Part shown: in pieces, positions 40,558-49,911 of the stretch
How positions within the stretch are numbered: the first letter of the stretch is position 1
Layout of the letters: each line of letters opens with the position of its first letter
Assembly (NCBI RefSeq): GCF_001316435.1
Contig: NZ_JXLL01000003.1
Coordinates: forward strand, 186,001 to 250,000
Source: Caloranaerobacter sp. TR13
GTDB taxonomy: Bacteria; Bacillota; Clostridia; Tissierellales; Thermohalobacteraceae
Reading direction: 5' to 3'
Length of the DNA: 64,000 nucleotides
The notes under the pieces: model-generated
The model's input: only the letters and a program-made list of their open reading frames with translations
Told to the model about the DNA's origin: nothing
The model's database searches: none
Made by a program: the position numbers and the translations under genes

Positions 40558-41391
40558 TTAAACTTCTTTATCTTCTTCATCCTCATTTACAACCTTAATT
40601 TCATCAACTATGAATGGAATTATTTCTTCTGTGTCCCCTTGCTTAACCTTAACTTTTACTAATTCTAGTAATGTATTAGTTTCTATAACTATACCATTTC
40701 CCTTTGGAGTAACAACAAGAGCTCCAATTTGAGGCAGTTTTTTTAATGATTTTTCATAAGTTTCATGCTCATATTTTAAACAACACATAAGTCTACCACA
40801 AATTCCTGAAATCTTAGTTGGATTTAATGATAAATTCTGTTCTTTTGCCATTTTTATAGAAACAGGTTCAAACTCACCTAGAAAACTAGCACAACACATA
40901 GCCCTTCCACAAGGACCAAGACCTCCCATCATTTTAGCCTCATCTCTTACACCAATTTGCCTCAACTCAATTCTAGTTCTAAACACTGAAGCTAAATCTC
41001 TTACAAGTTCTCTAAAATCAACTCTACCATCAGCTGTAAAATAAAATATCACCTTATTATTGTCAAATGTGTATTCAACGTCTATTAATTTCATTTCTAA
41101 ACCATGTTCTTCTATTTTCTTTAAACATATATCAAAAGCAATATTTTCTTTTTCTTTATTTTCATAATGTTTTTCTATGTCTTCTTCAGTTGCTATTCTT
41201 ATTACAGGCTTTAAAGGCGAAACTATTTCTTCTTCGCTCACCTCTTTTGGACCTACTACAACTTGACCAAACTCTATACCTCTAACTGTTTCAACAATTA
41301 CATAATCATTTTTGTTAATTTCTAATCCAACCGGATCAAAATAATATATCTTACCAGCCTTTTTAAATCTAACTCCAACTACAGTAACCAT
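40558..41391 (-). CDS. ricT: PSP1-domain protein RicT (YaaT)
   Basis: 277 residues. PSP1 signature EFGQVVVGPKEVSEEEI, then GGLGPCGRAMCCASFL and ICGRLMCCLKYEHETY with clustered Cys that bind an Fe-S cluster in the B. subtilis Ric complex. That complex aids RNase Y-dependent mRNA maturation and phosphorelay/sporulation. Six bases after holB. Confidence 0.94.
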   Translation of the reverse strand: MVTVVGVRFKKAGKIYYFDPVGLEINKNDYVIVETVRGIEFGQVVVGPKEVSEEEIVSPLKPVIRIATEEDIEKHYENKEKENIAFDICLKKIEEHGLEMKLIDVEYTFDNNKVIFYFTADGRVDFRELVRDLASVFRTRIELRQIGVRDEAKMMGGLGPCGRAMCCASFLGEFEPVSIKMAKEQNLSLNPTKISGICGRLMCCLKYEHETYEKSLKKLPQIGALVVTPKGNGIVIETNTLLELVKVKVKQGDTEEIIPFIVDEIKVVNEDEEDKEV

Positions 41392-41397
41392 AAATAA

Positions 41398-42381
41398 TTA
41401 TACCTCCTGCTGTACTTTTAGAAGCATAACTTCAATAGCCAGCTGAAAATTAACATTAGAAGTTATATCTTCTTTAGTTTTTTCAATATTTTCTATTATA
41501 TCACTTACTTTTTCAATTGATAAGGTATTACTATGCTTATATATAAGCTCTATTTTATCTTTATTCATTATGAATCTAGTATCTCCTGCTACTTTAATAA
41601 TCATAATATCTCTAAACCAAATTGTTAATAAATCTAATATATCTTCTATATTATCTTTGTTCTCAACAAAAGTTTGACTTAAACTAAATATTCTAAATTT
41701 ATCTGAGTAAATAATATCATCTATAGCAAAAATAATATCATCCCTTAGTTTTCTAAATTCCTCAGATTGTATTAATTTAACAGCTTTTCCTACTATCCCA
41801 TTTGAAAATGAAGCTATAAAACTTGCTTCTTCCTTAGAACAGCCGTACTTATCCACCAACAGTTTTTCAATTTTTTCGTTTTCCACATATGAAAATTTTA
41901 TTCCTTGACATCTAGAAACTATAGTAGGCAAAAGGCTTCTACTCTTATCAGTTATAAGTATAATAACTGCATATTCAGGCGGCTCTTCTAAAGTCTTAAG
42001 AAAACTGTTTTGTGCCTCTGCAGTCATTTTATATGCATCTTCTATAACATATACTCTTCTCATACCTTCATAGGGCAACATTCTAATAGAATGTAATAAC
42101 TTTTCTATTTGTTCTCTTTTTATGGAGTTACCTTCAGGGTTTATTATATCAAAATCCGGATGATTACCTGAATCAAATTTAAGACATGAATGGCACTTAT
42201 TGCATGGCTCTATGCCTTTTTCCTCACACAATAAAGTTTTAGCAAAAACCATTGCCAGCTTTTTTTTACCCATAGATTTAGGTCCTTCAAAAATATAGCT
42301 ATGAGCTATACTATCATTTTTTATTGCATTTTGAAGCTTTAAAATATTTTGTTCATGACCAATTATATCATTAAAATCCAT
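41398..42381 (-). CDS. holB: DNA polymerase III delta-prime subunit
   Basis: 327 residues. AAA+ clamp-loader fold: IIGHEQNILKLQNAIKN, modified P-loop FEGPKSMGKKKLA, zinc-binding CEEKGIEPCNKCHSC, and ITDKSRSLLPTIVSRCQ. RBS GGAGGAT. Conserved order yaaR-holB-ricT. Confidence 0.94.
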   Translation of the reverse strand: MDFNDIIGHEQNILKLQNAIKNDSIAHSYIFEGPKSMGKKKLAMVFAKTLLCEEKGIEPCNKCHSCLKFDSGNHPDFDIINPEGNSIKREQIEKLLHSIRMLPYEGMRRVYVIEDAYKMTAEAQNSFLKTLEEPPEYAVIILITDKSRSLLPTIVSRCQGIKFSYVENEKIEKLLVDKYGCSKEEASFIASFSNGIVGKAVKLIQSEEFRKLRDDIIFAIDDIIYSDKFRIFSLSQTFVENKDNIEDILDLLTIWFRDIMIIKVAGDTRFIMNKDKIELIYKHSNTLSIEKVSDIIENIEKTKEDITSNVNFQLAIEVMLLKVQQEV

Positions 42382-42395
42382 GCTTTATCCTCCAG

Positions 42396-42845
42396 CTATA
42401 GATAAATATCCAATATAAGTCCTCTAATATCATCAAGTCTTTTTAATATATTTAAATTATTCTTTTCCTTTTTCAACACATCTTCTGTTAACTTTTCAAG
42501 TTCTTTATCTACTTTCTTTATTATAGCATAAATCCTATGTCTTCCTCTTCTATCAAGGAAACCATTTTTGCTAAACTTAACCATAGATTCTAAAGCTTCT
42601 TGCATAAATTGTGAAACTAATTTTTTATAAGCTATTAACTCGCCTATATCTATCTTTTTAGATAATTTCTCTGCCTGCTTGTCTATTTGCTTTAGCAATA
42701 AATCTAATCTTTCTCTTTTATTTAGCCCTTCCATCACCCTTAGAGATTGACTAAATTTTATTTTATTAACATCAGTTTTATTACTAACTTCATTAATTTT
42801 ATTAAGCGTTTTGCTGTTTTTACTAGATATATCACTTATTTTCAT
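42396..42845 (-). CDS. YaaR family protein (DUF327)
   Basis: 149 residues, highly charged and helical: LNKRERLDLLLKQIDKQAEKL, FMQEALESMVKFSKNGFLDR and RRGRHRIYAIIKKVDKELE match YaaR. Function unknown. Between darA and holB as in B. subtilis. Confidence 0.9.
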   Translation of the reverse strand: MKISDISSKNSKTLNKINEVSNKTDVNKIKFSQSLRVMEGLNKRERLDLLLKQIDKQAEKLSKKIDIGELIAYKKLVSQFMQEALESMVKFSKNGFLDRRGRHRIYAIIKKVDKELEKLTEDVLKKEKNNLNILKRLDDIRGLILDIYL

Positions 42846-42856
42846 AAATAATCCTC

Positions 42857-43186
42857 CTATACCTTTTCAAAACGGTCTACATCAACTACAAATATTGTTG
42901 CACCACCCACTTGAACCTCAACAGGATATGGCACGTAAACTCCTGGAGATAGTGTTGTAAGTGAAGGAGATGTTGTAACTTGCTTTCTTGACTGACAAAG
43001 CTCCTCTATGATTCTAATAACTTCATCAACCTTTTCTTTTTCAACACCTATCAACAATGTAGTATTACCAGATTTTAAAAAGCCACCTGTAGATGCTAGT
43101 TTAGTAACACCATAGTTATTTTTCATAAGAACATCTATTAAATTAGGAGCATCTTCATCCTGAACTATTGCTATAATAAGTTTCAT
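42857..43186 (-). CDS. darA: Cyclic di-AMP receptor DarA (YaaQ, PII-like)
   Basis: 109 residues. PII-like fold: MKLIIAIVQDEDAPNLIDVL, NYGVTKLASTGGFLKSGNTT and TTLLIGVEKEKVDEVI. Binds c-di-AMP; downstream target not established. Overlaps tmk by four bases. Confidence 0.95.
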   Translation of the reverse strand: MKLIIAIVQDEDAPNLIDVLMKNNYGVTKLASTGGFLKSGNTTLLIGVEKEKVDEVIRIIEELCQSRKQVTTSPSLTTLSPGVYVPYPVEVQVGGATIFVVDVDRFEKV

Positions 43187-43827
43187 TTTAGCACCTCCTT
43201 TTCGTTTAATTCTAACAATCTATCGATTACACTTTTTACCTGTTTAAATGTGTTTTCAATATCGTAAGCTGCATTAATTACTTCTATCCGATGTGAATAT
43301 ATTTCTTTGATTTTCATATATCCTTCATATACTTTTCTATGGAATTCTATATTCTCCTTATCAAGTCTATCTTTTGTAGTTCTATTTCCTATTCTCTTTA
43401 AAGCAGTATCTATATCTATATCAAAAAATAAAGTAACATCGGGCTTAAGCCCTTCTGTTGCAAAATCATTTATTTCTTTAATTTTTTCAATCCCTAATCC
43501 TCTAGCAAAACCTTGATAAACTAAACTAGAATCTACAAATCTATCACATATGACTATTTTTCCTTCTTTTAAAGCTGGTAGAATAGTTTCATATACATGT
43601 TGTGCCCTAGATGCTGCATAGAGTAAAGCTTCTGTATACGGTGACATATCTGTATTAGATGTATCTAAAATAATTTTTCTAATATCTTCGCTAATTCTAG
43701 TTCCTCCAGGCTCCCTAGTTACTACTACATTATAACCTTTGTCTTTTAAATATTCTTCTAGTAGCCTTATTTGTGTACTCTTGCCTGATCCATCTGGACC
43801 TTCTACTGTAATAAATATTCCCTTCAT
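43183..43827 (-). CDS. tmk: Thymidylate kinase
   Basis: 214 residues. P-loop FITVEGPDGSGKSTQIRLL, DRE-type motif VVTREPGGTRISEDIR, CDRFVDSSLVYQGFARGLG. Phosphorylates dTMP to dTDP. Conserved position between the decarboxylase and darA. Confidence 0.97.
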   Translation of the reverse strand: MKGIFITVEGPDGSGKSTQIRLLEEYLKDKGYNVVVTREPGGTRISEDIRKIILDTSNTDMSPYTEALLYAASRAQHVYETILPALKEGKIVICDRFVDSSLVYQGFARGLGIEKIKEINDFATEGLKPDVTLFFDIDIDTALKRIGNRTTKDRLDKENIEFHRKVYEGYMKIKEIYSHRIEVINAAYDIENTFKQVKSVIDRLLELNEKEVLK

Positions 43828-43839
43828 TTATACCATCCT

Positions 43840-45258
43840 TTACTTTATAATTTTTATTTCATTTGAGTCTTTACTAAGACCTAAAATAGGTATTTTTATT
43901 GTCTTTAAATAATTAATATATTTCACTATCTCATCTGTAATTTCTTCTCCCGGACATAATATCGGTATCCCTGGTGGATAAGGTATAATAAAGTTAGCTG
44001 ATATCTTACCAATACTTTTAGTAATTTCAACATACTTTACTTCATTATAAAAAGCATCATAAATAGAAATTCTTGTTTTTGGTTTAATATATTCATAATC
44101 TACTTTGTCCACTTTATCTATCCTATAAACTTCTTTTCTTGCTATATCCTCAATTGCTAATGCCAATTTCTCTAAGTCTTCATATTCATCAAAAACTGTA
44201 GCCAGTGCTAATACATAATAAATGTCTGACATCTCTACCTGTATATCATAATCTCTACTTAGAATTTCCTCGAGTCTACTTCCATTAATATTTATACCCG
44301 TAAGATTGATCAATATCTTAGTTATGTCAAAATCAAAACATACTTTCTTATCTCTACCGTTAAAAATTTTAACTCCCTTAATGTTATTCATAAGAGACGT
44401 AACTTTCTCTATATTTTGTATTAAAGTATTAAGTTTCTGCTGTCCTTCCTTAGCCATATAAGCTCTAGCAAAATCAAGTGAAGACATCAGAATATAAGAA
44501 GGGCTTGTAGTCATATGAATTGACAGCATAGTTTCTAATCTTTCTAAATCAACTCTGCTGCTACATACATGAATCATAGATGATTGTGTAAATGCAGGCA
44601 AAGTCTTATGTGTACTTTGTAAAACTATATCTGCACCAGACTCAATAGCAGATTTAGGAAGTTTATTGCTAAAAATAAGATGACTTCCATGTGCTTCATC
44701 TACTATTAGAACCTTATTATGTTTATGTACTATTTTAGCTATGCTCTCTACATCACTACATACACCATAATATGAAGGATTTGTTATAACAACAGCTTTA
44801 ATGTCACCGTGTTTTGAAAGTGCTTTCTCTATATCATCAGGATTTATATCAGTAACTATATTGTACTCATTATTATAGTTAGGATATATATATATTGGAT
44901 TTAATTTTCCTAATATTATAGCATTATATACAGATTTGTGACAGTTTCTTTGGATTAAAATTTTATCGCCCGGTTTTGTAGATGACATTATTGCTGCATA
45001 AATACCTGCAGTAGTACCATTAACTGAATAATAAGTTCTTTTTGTCTTGAATGTTTTAGAAGCTAACTTAAGACTCTCTAGTATTATTGAACTAGGGGAG
45101 TGTAAATTATCTGTTCCTTCAATCTCAGTAACGTCTATTTGAGGAATTAAATTTACCCAATCTATCAAAGCTTCTTTACCTTTATGCCCTGGCATATGAA
45201 ACCTAATTTTATTTTTATTAATATAATTATTTAGACCTTCTATAATAGGCACTCTCAT
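43840..45258 (-). CDS. Orn/Lys/Arg decarboxylase family protein (YaaO position)
   Basis: 472 residues. RFHMPGHKGK, NGTTAGIYAAIMS, IVDEAHGSHLIFS, Schiff-base Lys in LQSTHKTLPAFTQSS, and IPYPPGIPILCPGEEI. PLP enzyme; orthologue by position of B. subtilis yaaO, next to tmk. More diverged from the 9901-11352 copy in the Lys loop (STHKTLPA versus SIHKTGGS), so the substrate may differ. Confidence 0.93.
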   Translation of the reverse strand: MRVPIIEGLNNYINKNKIRFHMPGHKGKEALIDWVNLIPQIDVTEIEGTDNLHSPSSIILESLKLASKTFKTKRTYYSVNGTTAGIYAAIMSSTKPGDKILIQRNCHKSVYNAIILGKLNPIYIYPNYNNEYNIVTDINPDDIEKALSKHGDIKAVVITNPSYYGVCSDVESIAKIVHKHNKVLIVDEAHGSHLIFSNKLPKSAIESGADIVLQSTHKTLPAFTQSSMIHVCSSRVDLERLETMLSIHMTTSPSYILMSSLDFARAYMAKEGQQKLNTLIQNIEKVTSLMNNIKGVKIFNGRDKKVCFDFDITKILINLTGININGSRLEEILSRDYDIQVEMSDIYYVLALATVFDEYEDLEKLALAIEDIARKEVYRIDKVDKVDYEYIKPKTRISIYDAFYNEVKYVEITKSIGKISANFIIPYPPGIPILCPGEEITDEIVKYINYLKTIKIPILGLSKDSNEIKIIK

Positions 45259-45329
45259 AAAGCTCCTCCTAAAAAATCGTCATTAGTCTCTCTTTTATAA
45301 ATATTATAATCTAACATATACAAAACAAA

Positions 45330-45353
45330 AAGACATGGAATAAAACCATGTCA
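45330..45353 (-). terminator. Terminator of csfB
   Basis: GACATGG-TTTTATT-CCATGTC followed by TTTTT on the minus strand. Confidence 0.85.
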
Positions 45354-45360
45354 ATAAAGC

Positions 45361-45546
45361 TTAACTTACATCTACTAAATATTCTATCCAAATATGTTTA
45401 ATCATCGTCTTGTAATATTCATACTTTATATCTTTAATATTTATGCTAATAATATCATCTTCACATTCCTTGCATATATGTACTCCTAATAAATCTATAC
45501 CATTATAATCTAGTTTATTACACATTTTACATATTTTTAGGTCCAT
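45361..45546 (-). CDS. csfB: Sigma-G inhibitor Gin/CsfB-like zinc protein
   Basis: 61 residues. CKMCNKLDYNGIDLLGVHIC with a following CxxC-type CKEC gives the four-Cys zinc site of Gin/CsfB. Gin binds and restrains sigma factors during forespore development. Position upstream of the yaaO-tmk block equals B. subtilis csfB. Confidence 0.85.
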   Translation of the reverse strand: MDLKICKMCNKLDYNGIDLLGVHICKECEDDIISINIKDIKYEYYKTMIKHIWIEYLVDVS

Positions 45547-45763
45547 TTTACCATCCCCTTAAATAATTATTAACTAGATTTTTTCCCTTTTTTAATATTT
45601 TATTCGTAAAGCATGCCCAAAGTTCGCTGTTAACTTGTATTATTTAATTTACATAACATAAAATATCATTTATTACCTTATTCTAACAAAATCATTGTTT
45701 CATAAAAACTAATAGGTGTTATAATAGAAATAGCATAATTGGTATAATTTGAGGGGTGATACA

Positions 45764-46975
45764 ATGGATTTTAACCTAAATGAATTTTTACTAGCTGTAT
45801 CATGGGCGTTAGATTTCGTTGAAACAGATATACTTGGAATACCATTGAATCATTCAAAAAGAGTTGCATACATATCTTTAAGAATGGCTGAAGAAATAGG
45901 AATGCATCCAGAAGAAATTTTCGATTTAGTGTCTCTAGCTCTTCTACACGATAATAGTATAAGCGAAAAAGCTATACATGATACTTTGCAAAATAAAAAC
46001 GTTGATATATTAAATAGTATTGAAAGTTGTAGGAATCATTGTATTGTATCTGAAGAAAATTTAAAAAATTATCCGTTCTTGACTAATGTTGAAGGTGTAA
46101 TTTTATATCATCATGAAAATTACGATGGAAGCGGTTTTTTTGGCAAAAAAGGAGATAGTATTCCTTTAATGTCTCAAATAATTTCTTTAGCCGATACATT
46201 AGATTTAAGATTTGATTTAAAAAACTCATATTTAAAAAATAGAAATAAAATAATATCTTTTGTGAAGGCTAATGAAAATAAACTATTCTCTAGTAAGTTA
46301 GTTGATATATTTCTGAAAGTTAGTAAGAACACTAGTTTTTGGCTAGATTTAAAAGATGAATACGTAATTAGAGTATTAAAATCTAATGTACCTTCTTTTA
46401 GTAAAAATTTAAGTCTAGAAAAAATACATGATATAACAAAAGTTTTTTCAAAAATTATAGACTCTAAATCTAAATTTACACTTAAACATTCATATGGGTT
46501 AAGCTTAAAAGCATCTGAAATGTGTGATTATTATAATAAAGATAAAGAAGAAAAACTAAAATTAATTATTGCTGCAGATTTGCATGACTTAGGAAAATTA
46601 GCAATACCTAATTCTATATTAGATAAGGATGGTAAATTAACAGAAAAAGAATTTGATATAATAAGAACTCACACTTATTATACTAGAATAGTTTTAAGTG
46701 AAATAAGTGGTTTTGAAGAGATTACTGAATGGGCAGCAAATCACCATGAAAAATTAGATGGATCAGGGTATCCTTTTGGAAAAAATAATAAACAACTAGA
46801 TTTTAACTCAAGACTTATGGCCTGTTTGGATATTTATCAAGCACTCACTGAAGAAAGGCCTTATCGTAAACCAATGCCTCACTATAAAGCTATAGAAATT
46901 TTAAGACAAATAGCAGATAATGGAGCTATTGATAGCATGATAGTAAATGATATTAATAAAGTTTTTTCTAAATAA
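45764..46975 (+). CDS. Tandem HD-GYP domain protein
   Basis: 403 residues. The C-terminal HD-GYP (~225-400) is complete: LKHSYGLSL, ADLHDLGKLAIPN, TH and ANHHEKLDGSGYPFG. The N-terminal half (~20-160) is an HD-GYP relative with NHSKRVAYISLRMAEEIG, LLHDN and YHHENYDGSGFFGKK, lacking HDxGK and a true GYP. The family hydrolyses c-di-GMP. ATG at 45764 follows GAGGGGTGAT. Neighbour of a GGDEF gene on the same strand. Confidence 0.88.
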   Translation: MDFNLNEFLLAVSWALDFVETDILGIPLNHSKRVAYISLRMAEEIGMHPEEIFDLVSLALLHDNSISEKAIHDTLQNKNVDILNSIESCRNHCIVSEENLKNYPFLTNVEGVILYHHENYDGSGFFGKKGDSIPLMSQIISLADTLDLRFDLKNSYLKNRNKIISFVKANENKLFSSKLVDIFLKVSKNTSFWLDLKDEYVIRVLKSNVPSFSKNLSLEKIHDITKVFSKIIDSKSKFTLKHSYGLSLKASEMCDYYNKDKEEKLKLIIAADLHDLGKLAIPNSILDKDGKLTEKEFDIIRTHTYYTRIVLSEISGFEEITEWAANHHEKLDGSGYPFGKNNKQLDFNSRLMACLDIYQALTEERPYRKPMPHYKAIEILRQIADNGAIDSMIVNDINKVFSK

Positions 46976-47027
46976 TACTTTTTAATTTGCAGTATATTTG
47001 TAATTAAAATGCCTTAAATACAAAAAC

Positions 47028-47056
47028 TTGACAATTTATTAATGAATAATTATATT
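47028..47056 (+). promoter_or_regulatory. Near-consensus promoter antisense to the XRE gene
   Basis: TTGACA, 17-base spacer, TATATT on the plus strand, followed at once by TGGGTAGTATTACCCCA (47063-47079), a symmetric element. Transcripts would run antisense through the XRE gene toward the GGDEF gene. Confidence 0.6.
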
Positions 47057-47105
47057 AGTATTTGGGTAGTATTACCCCAGATAGGTTTATAGGTGTTAAT
47101 AAATT

Positions 47106-47354
47106 TTATTCTTTTTCAATACCTAATAACCAATTTACACTAACACCTAAAAGTTTAGAAAAAGCTACTAATTCATAGTCGGTAACTATTCTTTTACATT
47201 GTTCTATTTTTGATATACTAGCTCTATCGATATGAATATCCATAGTTTGTAGTTTTATTGAAACCTGCTGTTGGGTTAAATTGTTTTTTAAACGTGCTAT
47301 TTTCAATCTTTTACCAATTAAATTTTTTTCTTGTTTATCATTTATTAGTTTCAT
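47106..47354 (-). CDS. Small XRE-family repressor
   Basis: 82 residues. HTH at ~14-68: IGKRLKIARLKNNLTQQQVS, RASISKIEQCKR, LLGVSVNWLLGIE. ATG at 47354 with AAGGTGGTG upstream. It is divergent from the GGDEF gene; GTTCTAATAAAGAAC in the gap is a likely operator. No prophage genes surround it. Confidence 0.87.
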   Translation of the reverse strand: MKLINDKQEKNLIGKRLKIARLKNNLTQQQVSIKLQTMDIHIDRASISKIEQCKRIVTDYELVAFSKLLGVSVNWLLGIEKE

Positions 47355-47406
47355 ACACAATATTCACCACCTTACTTTAAGAATATTTCATTTTTTTAAA
47401 AATTAC

Positions 47407-47421
47407 GTTCTAATAAAGAAC
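47407..47421. promoter_or_regulatory. 15-bp palindromic operator candidate between XRE and GGDEF genes
   Basis: GTTCT-AATAA-AGAAC lies 35 bases before the GGDEF start, in the shared promoter region. Confidence 0.55.
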
Positions 47422-47455
47422 AAAGGGGAAAAATAGGTCTATTGGGGGATACAAA

Positions 47456-48190
47456 ATGATAGAAGAAATTATTTTATTATTATATGAAGATGGAGAAATA
47501 TTATTCTGTAGTTCAGAAAAATCTGAATTCTATAAGTCTCTAGTGGTGAATTCTGATATTTTAAAACTAAATAAAAAAAATAACCTTAATAAATTAGAAT
47601 ATAAAGGTCATATGATAAAAAGCCAAAAAGTATTTCATAATGACAATATATTTTATTTAATCTCCATCACTACCAGTCCATTTAATATAAATTATTATAG
47701 AGAACTTGCATATATAGATTCTTTTACTAATTTGCATAATAGGAATTTTTGGGAACACTTTAAAGAAGGAATTTTAAACTTTCCTGATTATGAAACATAT
47801 GGAGTAATAATAATAGATATGGATAACTTGAAATATATAAATGATAATTGGGGTCATAAATCAGGAGATAAAGCTATAAAAATAGTGTCTCAATCGATTA
47901 AAGAATCTATAAGAAAAAAAGATATACCAATAAGATATGGTGGAGATGAATTTATAATTATAGTTCCTAATGTAGGAAATAATGTAATGAAAAAAATAAT
48001 CAATAGAATTGAACATAATATTGCACTAAAAAGCAAAAAACTTCCTTTTAAAATAAGTGTTAGCTTTGGCTTCTCTAATACAAATAATATCAATAATTTA
48101 CAATCAGCTTTTGAAAAAGCAGACTATTTTATGTATAAAAGAAAAACATTAAAATTTAATAAAAACAAAAGGATCTATTTAAAAAGCTGA
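47456..48190 (+). CDS. GGDEF diguanylate cyclase
   Basis: 244 residues. N-terminal ~85 residues are a small unassigned sensor-like region (LLYEDGEILFCSSEKSEF). GGDEF domain ~88-240: AYIDSFTNLHNRNFWE, VIIIDMDNLKYINDNWGH and the intact active loop IRYGGDEFII. No RxxD inhibitory site is evident before the loop (the residues there are REKD-free), so product inhibition may be absent. No membrane span. Makes c-di-GMP; pairs functionally with the HD-GYP gene upstream. Confidence 0.92.
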   Translation: MIEEIILLLYEDGEILFCSSEKSEFYKSLVVNSDILKLNKKNNLNKLEYKGHMIKSQKVFHNDNIFYLISITTSPFNINYYRELAYIDSFTNLHNRNFWEHFKEGILNFPDYETYGVIIIDMDNLKYINDNWGHKSGDKAIKIVSQSIKESIRKKDIPIRYGGDEFIIIVPNVGNNVMKKIINRIEHNIALKSKKLPFKISVSFGFSNTNNINNLQSAFEKADYFMYKRKTLKFNKNKRIYLKS

Positions 48191-48214
48191 GGATAAAATC
48201 TCCTCAGCTTTCTA
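48184..48214. terminator. Shared terminator
   Basis: AAAGCTGAGGA-TAAAATC-TCCTCAGCTTT between convergent genes. Confidence 0.85.
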
Positions 48215-48707
48215 TATCACTAAAAACCTTACTACCTAAAGCATTTAATAACCTTTCACCTGGTTTAAATATAAATCTATATCTTTTACCTTCCTTTTCA
48301 AATTCGCCAAAATAGAATTTATCATATTCCTTGTCACAAATAAATTTATAAGTATAAGCAATATTTTCATCATCTTTTAACTCTCTATAAGGTTTTATAG
48401 TTTCTATATCCTCCATAGGGATCCTCAAAATTAAATTATTTTTCTTACCAACACTTTTTTCAAACAAAAGCTCATCATCTATTAAAATATAAGTATAGCA
48501 TTCAAGTAACTTTTTTATTATAAATATACAAACGCCTATAGAAAGTATTAATATAATAATACTAGCAATTCCTGCATATTTTTCACCTAATCTATTACAT
48601 AATGTTATGAGTGAATTCACACCTATTACTGAAATTAATATTATTAAAATAACTTCCCAAAATGGCTTCAGTTGTTTTGTTGTCACCTCTTTTACGACAT
48701 TTCTCAC
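48204..48707 (-). CDS. Membrane protein with PH-like C-terminal domain
   Basis: 167 residues. Two spans (~15-36, ~45-67) followed by a beta-rich domain (~70-165: YTYILIDDELLFEKSVGKKN, LRIPMEDIETIKPY) that resembles bacterial PH-like domains. No specific family recognised. Function unknown. Confidence 0.7.
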   Translation of the reverse strand: MRNVVKEVTTKQLKPFWEVILIILISVIGVNSLITLCNRLGEKYAGIASIIILILSIGVCIFIIKKLLECYTYILIDDELLFEKSVGKKNNLILRIPMEDIETIKPYRELKDDENIAYTYKFICDKEYDKFYFGEFEKEGKRYRFIFKPGERLLNALGSKVFSDIES

Positions 48708-48734
48708 AACTATCTTCCTTTCTTATGAAACTAA

Positions 48735-49889
48735 CTAATTATTTATTATATCCTTTACAGCATCTGATACTCTTTTCACAACTCTCTTATCAAATGGATT
48801 AGGTATTATATAATCACTCTTTAATTCATCATCTTCTATAATAGATGCAATTGCATAAGCTGCTGCTATTTTCATATCATCATTTATAGCTTTTGCTTTA
48901 GCATCTAAAGCACCTCTAAAAATTCCAGGAAAAGCTAATACATTATTTATCTGATTGCTAAAATCAGATCTACCGGTAGCAACTATTTTTGCCCCATACT
49001 CTTTTGCAATATCAGGCATAATTTCTGGTATAGGGTTAGAAAGAGCAAATATAATTGGATCTTCATTCATATTTTGAATCATATCTCCTGTTAAAACCCC
49101 TGGCGCTGATACCCCTATAAATACATCTTTACCTTTAATCACATCTTTAAGCTTACCCTTTTCTTCTCTTGGATTTGTAATTTGAGAAATTTCTTCTTTA
49201 ACCCAATTTAAATCTTCTCTACCGTTATAAATAGCTCCTTTACTATCGCATACGATTATGTCTTTTATTCCTACTTTTAAAAGTAATTTACAAATTGCTA
49301 TTCCTGCGGCTCCTGCTCCATTAATAACTATTTTGAAGCTCTTTAGTTCCCTTTTTAGAAGTCTTGCACTATTTAAAAGACCTGCCAATACTACAACAGC
49401 TGTACCATGTTGATCATCATGAAATACAGGAATATCTAATTCTTTTTTTAGCCTTTCCTCTATTTCAAAACATCTTGGAGCTGAAATATCTTCAAGATTT
49501 ATACCTCCAAAAGATGAACTTATAAGCTTTATAGTATTAACTATTGTATCTACATCCTTAGAATTAATACAAATCGGAAAACTATCTATATCTGCGAATT
49601 CTTTAAAAAGTATTGCTTTCCCTTCCATAACAGGTAATGCAGCATCTGCGCCTATATCTCCTAAGCCTAGAACAGCACTACCATCTGTTACAATAGCAAC
49701 CATATTGCCTTTAGATGTATATTTATATATATTATTTTTATCTTGTTTTATACGCTTACAAGGCTCTGCAACTCCAGGTGTATATGCTAGTGATAAACTC
49801 TCCTTGTCAACAACATCGATCTTTGACTTGATAGAAATTTTACCTTTAGTTTTTTCATGCAATTTAAGGGATCTTTCACCTATATTCAT
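48735..49889 (-). CDS. NAD(P)-dependent malic enzyme
   Basis: 384 residues. SLAYTPGVAEPCKRI, GLGDIGADAALPVMEGKAIL, FHDDQHGTAVVVLAGLLN and the dinucleotide site VINGAGAAGIAICKLL. Oxidatively decarboxylates malate to pyruvate. It follows the fumarase genes, giving fumarate to malate to pyruvate. Short single-domain form without phosphotransacetylase fusion. Confidence 0.95.
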   Translation of the reverse strand: MNIGERSLKLHEKTKGKISIKSKIDVVDKESLSLAYTPGVAEPCKRIKQDKNNIYKYTSKGNMVAIVTDGSAVLGLGDIGADAALPVMEGKAILFKEFADIDSFPICINSKDVDTIVNTIKLISSSFGGINLEDISAPRCFEIEERLKKELDIPVFHDDQHGTAVVVLAGLLNSARLLKRELKSFKIVINGAGAAGIAICKLLLKVGIKDIIVCDSKGAIYNGREDLNWVKEEISQITNPREEKGKLKDVIKGKDVFIGVSAPGVLTGDMIQNMNEDPIIFALSNPIPEIMPDIAKEYGAKIVATGRSDFSNQINNVLAFPGIFRGALDAKAKAINDDMKIAAAYAIASIIEDDELKSDYIIPNPFDKRVVKRVSDAVKDIINN

Positions 49890-49911
49890 AATCTTTCTCC
49901 TTCTATTTTTA

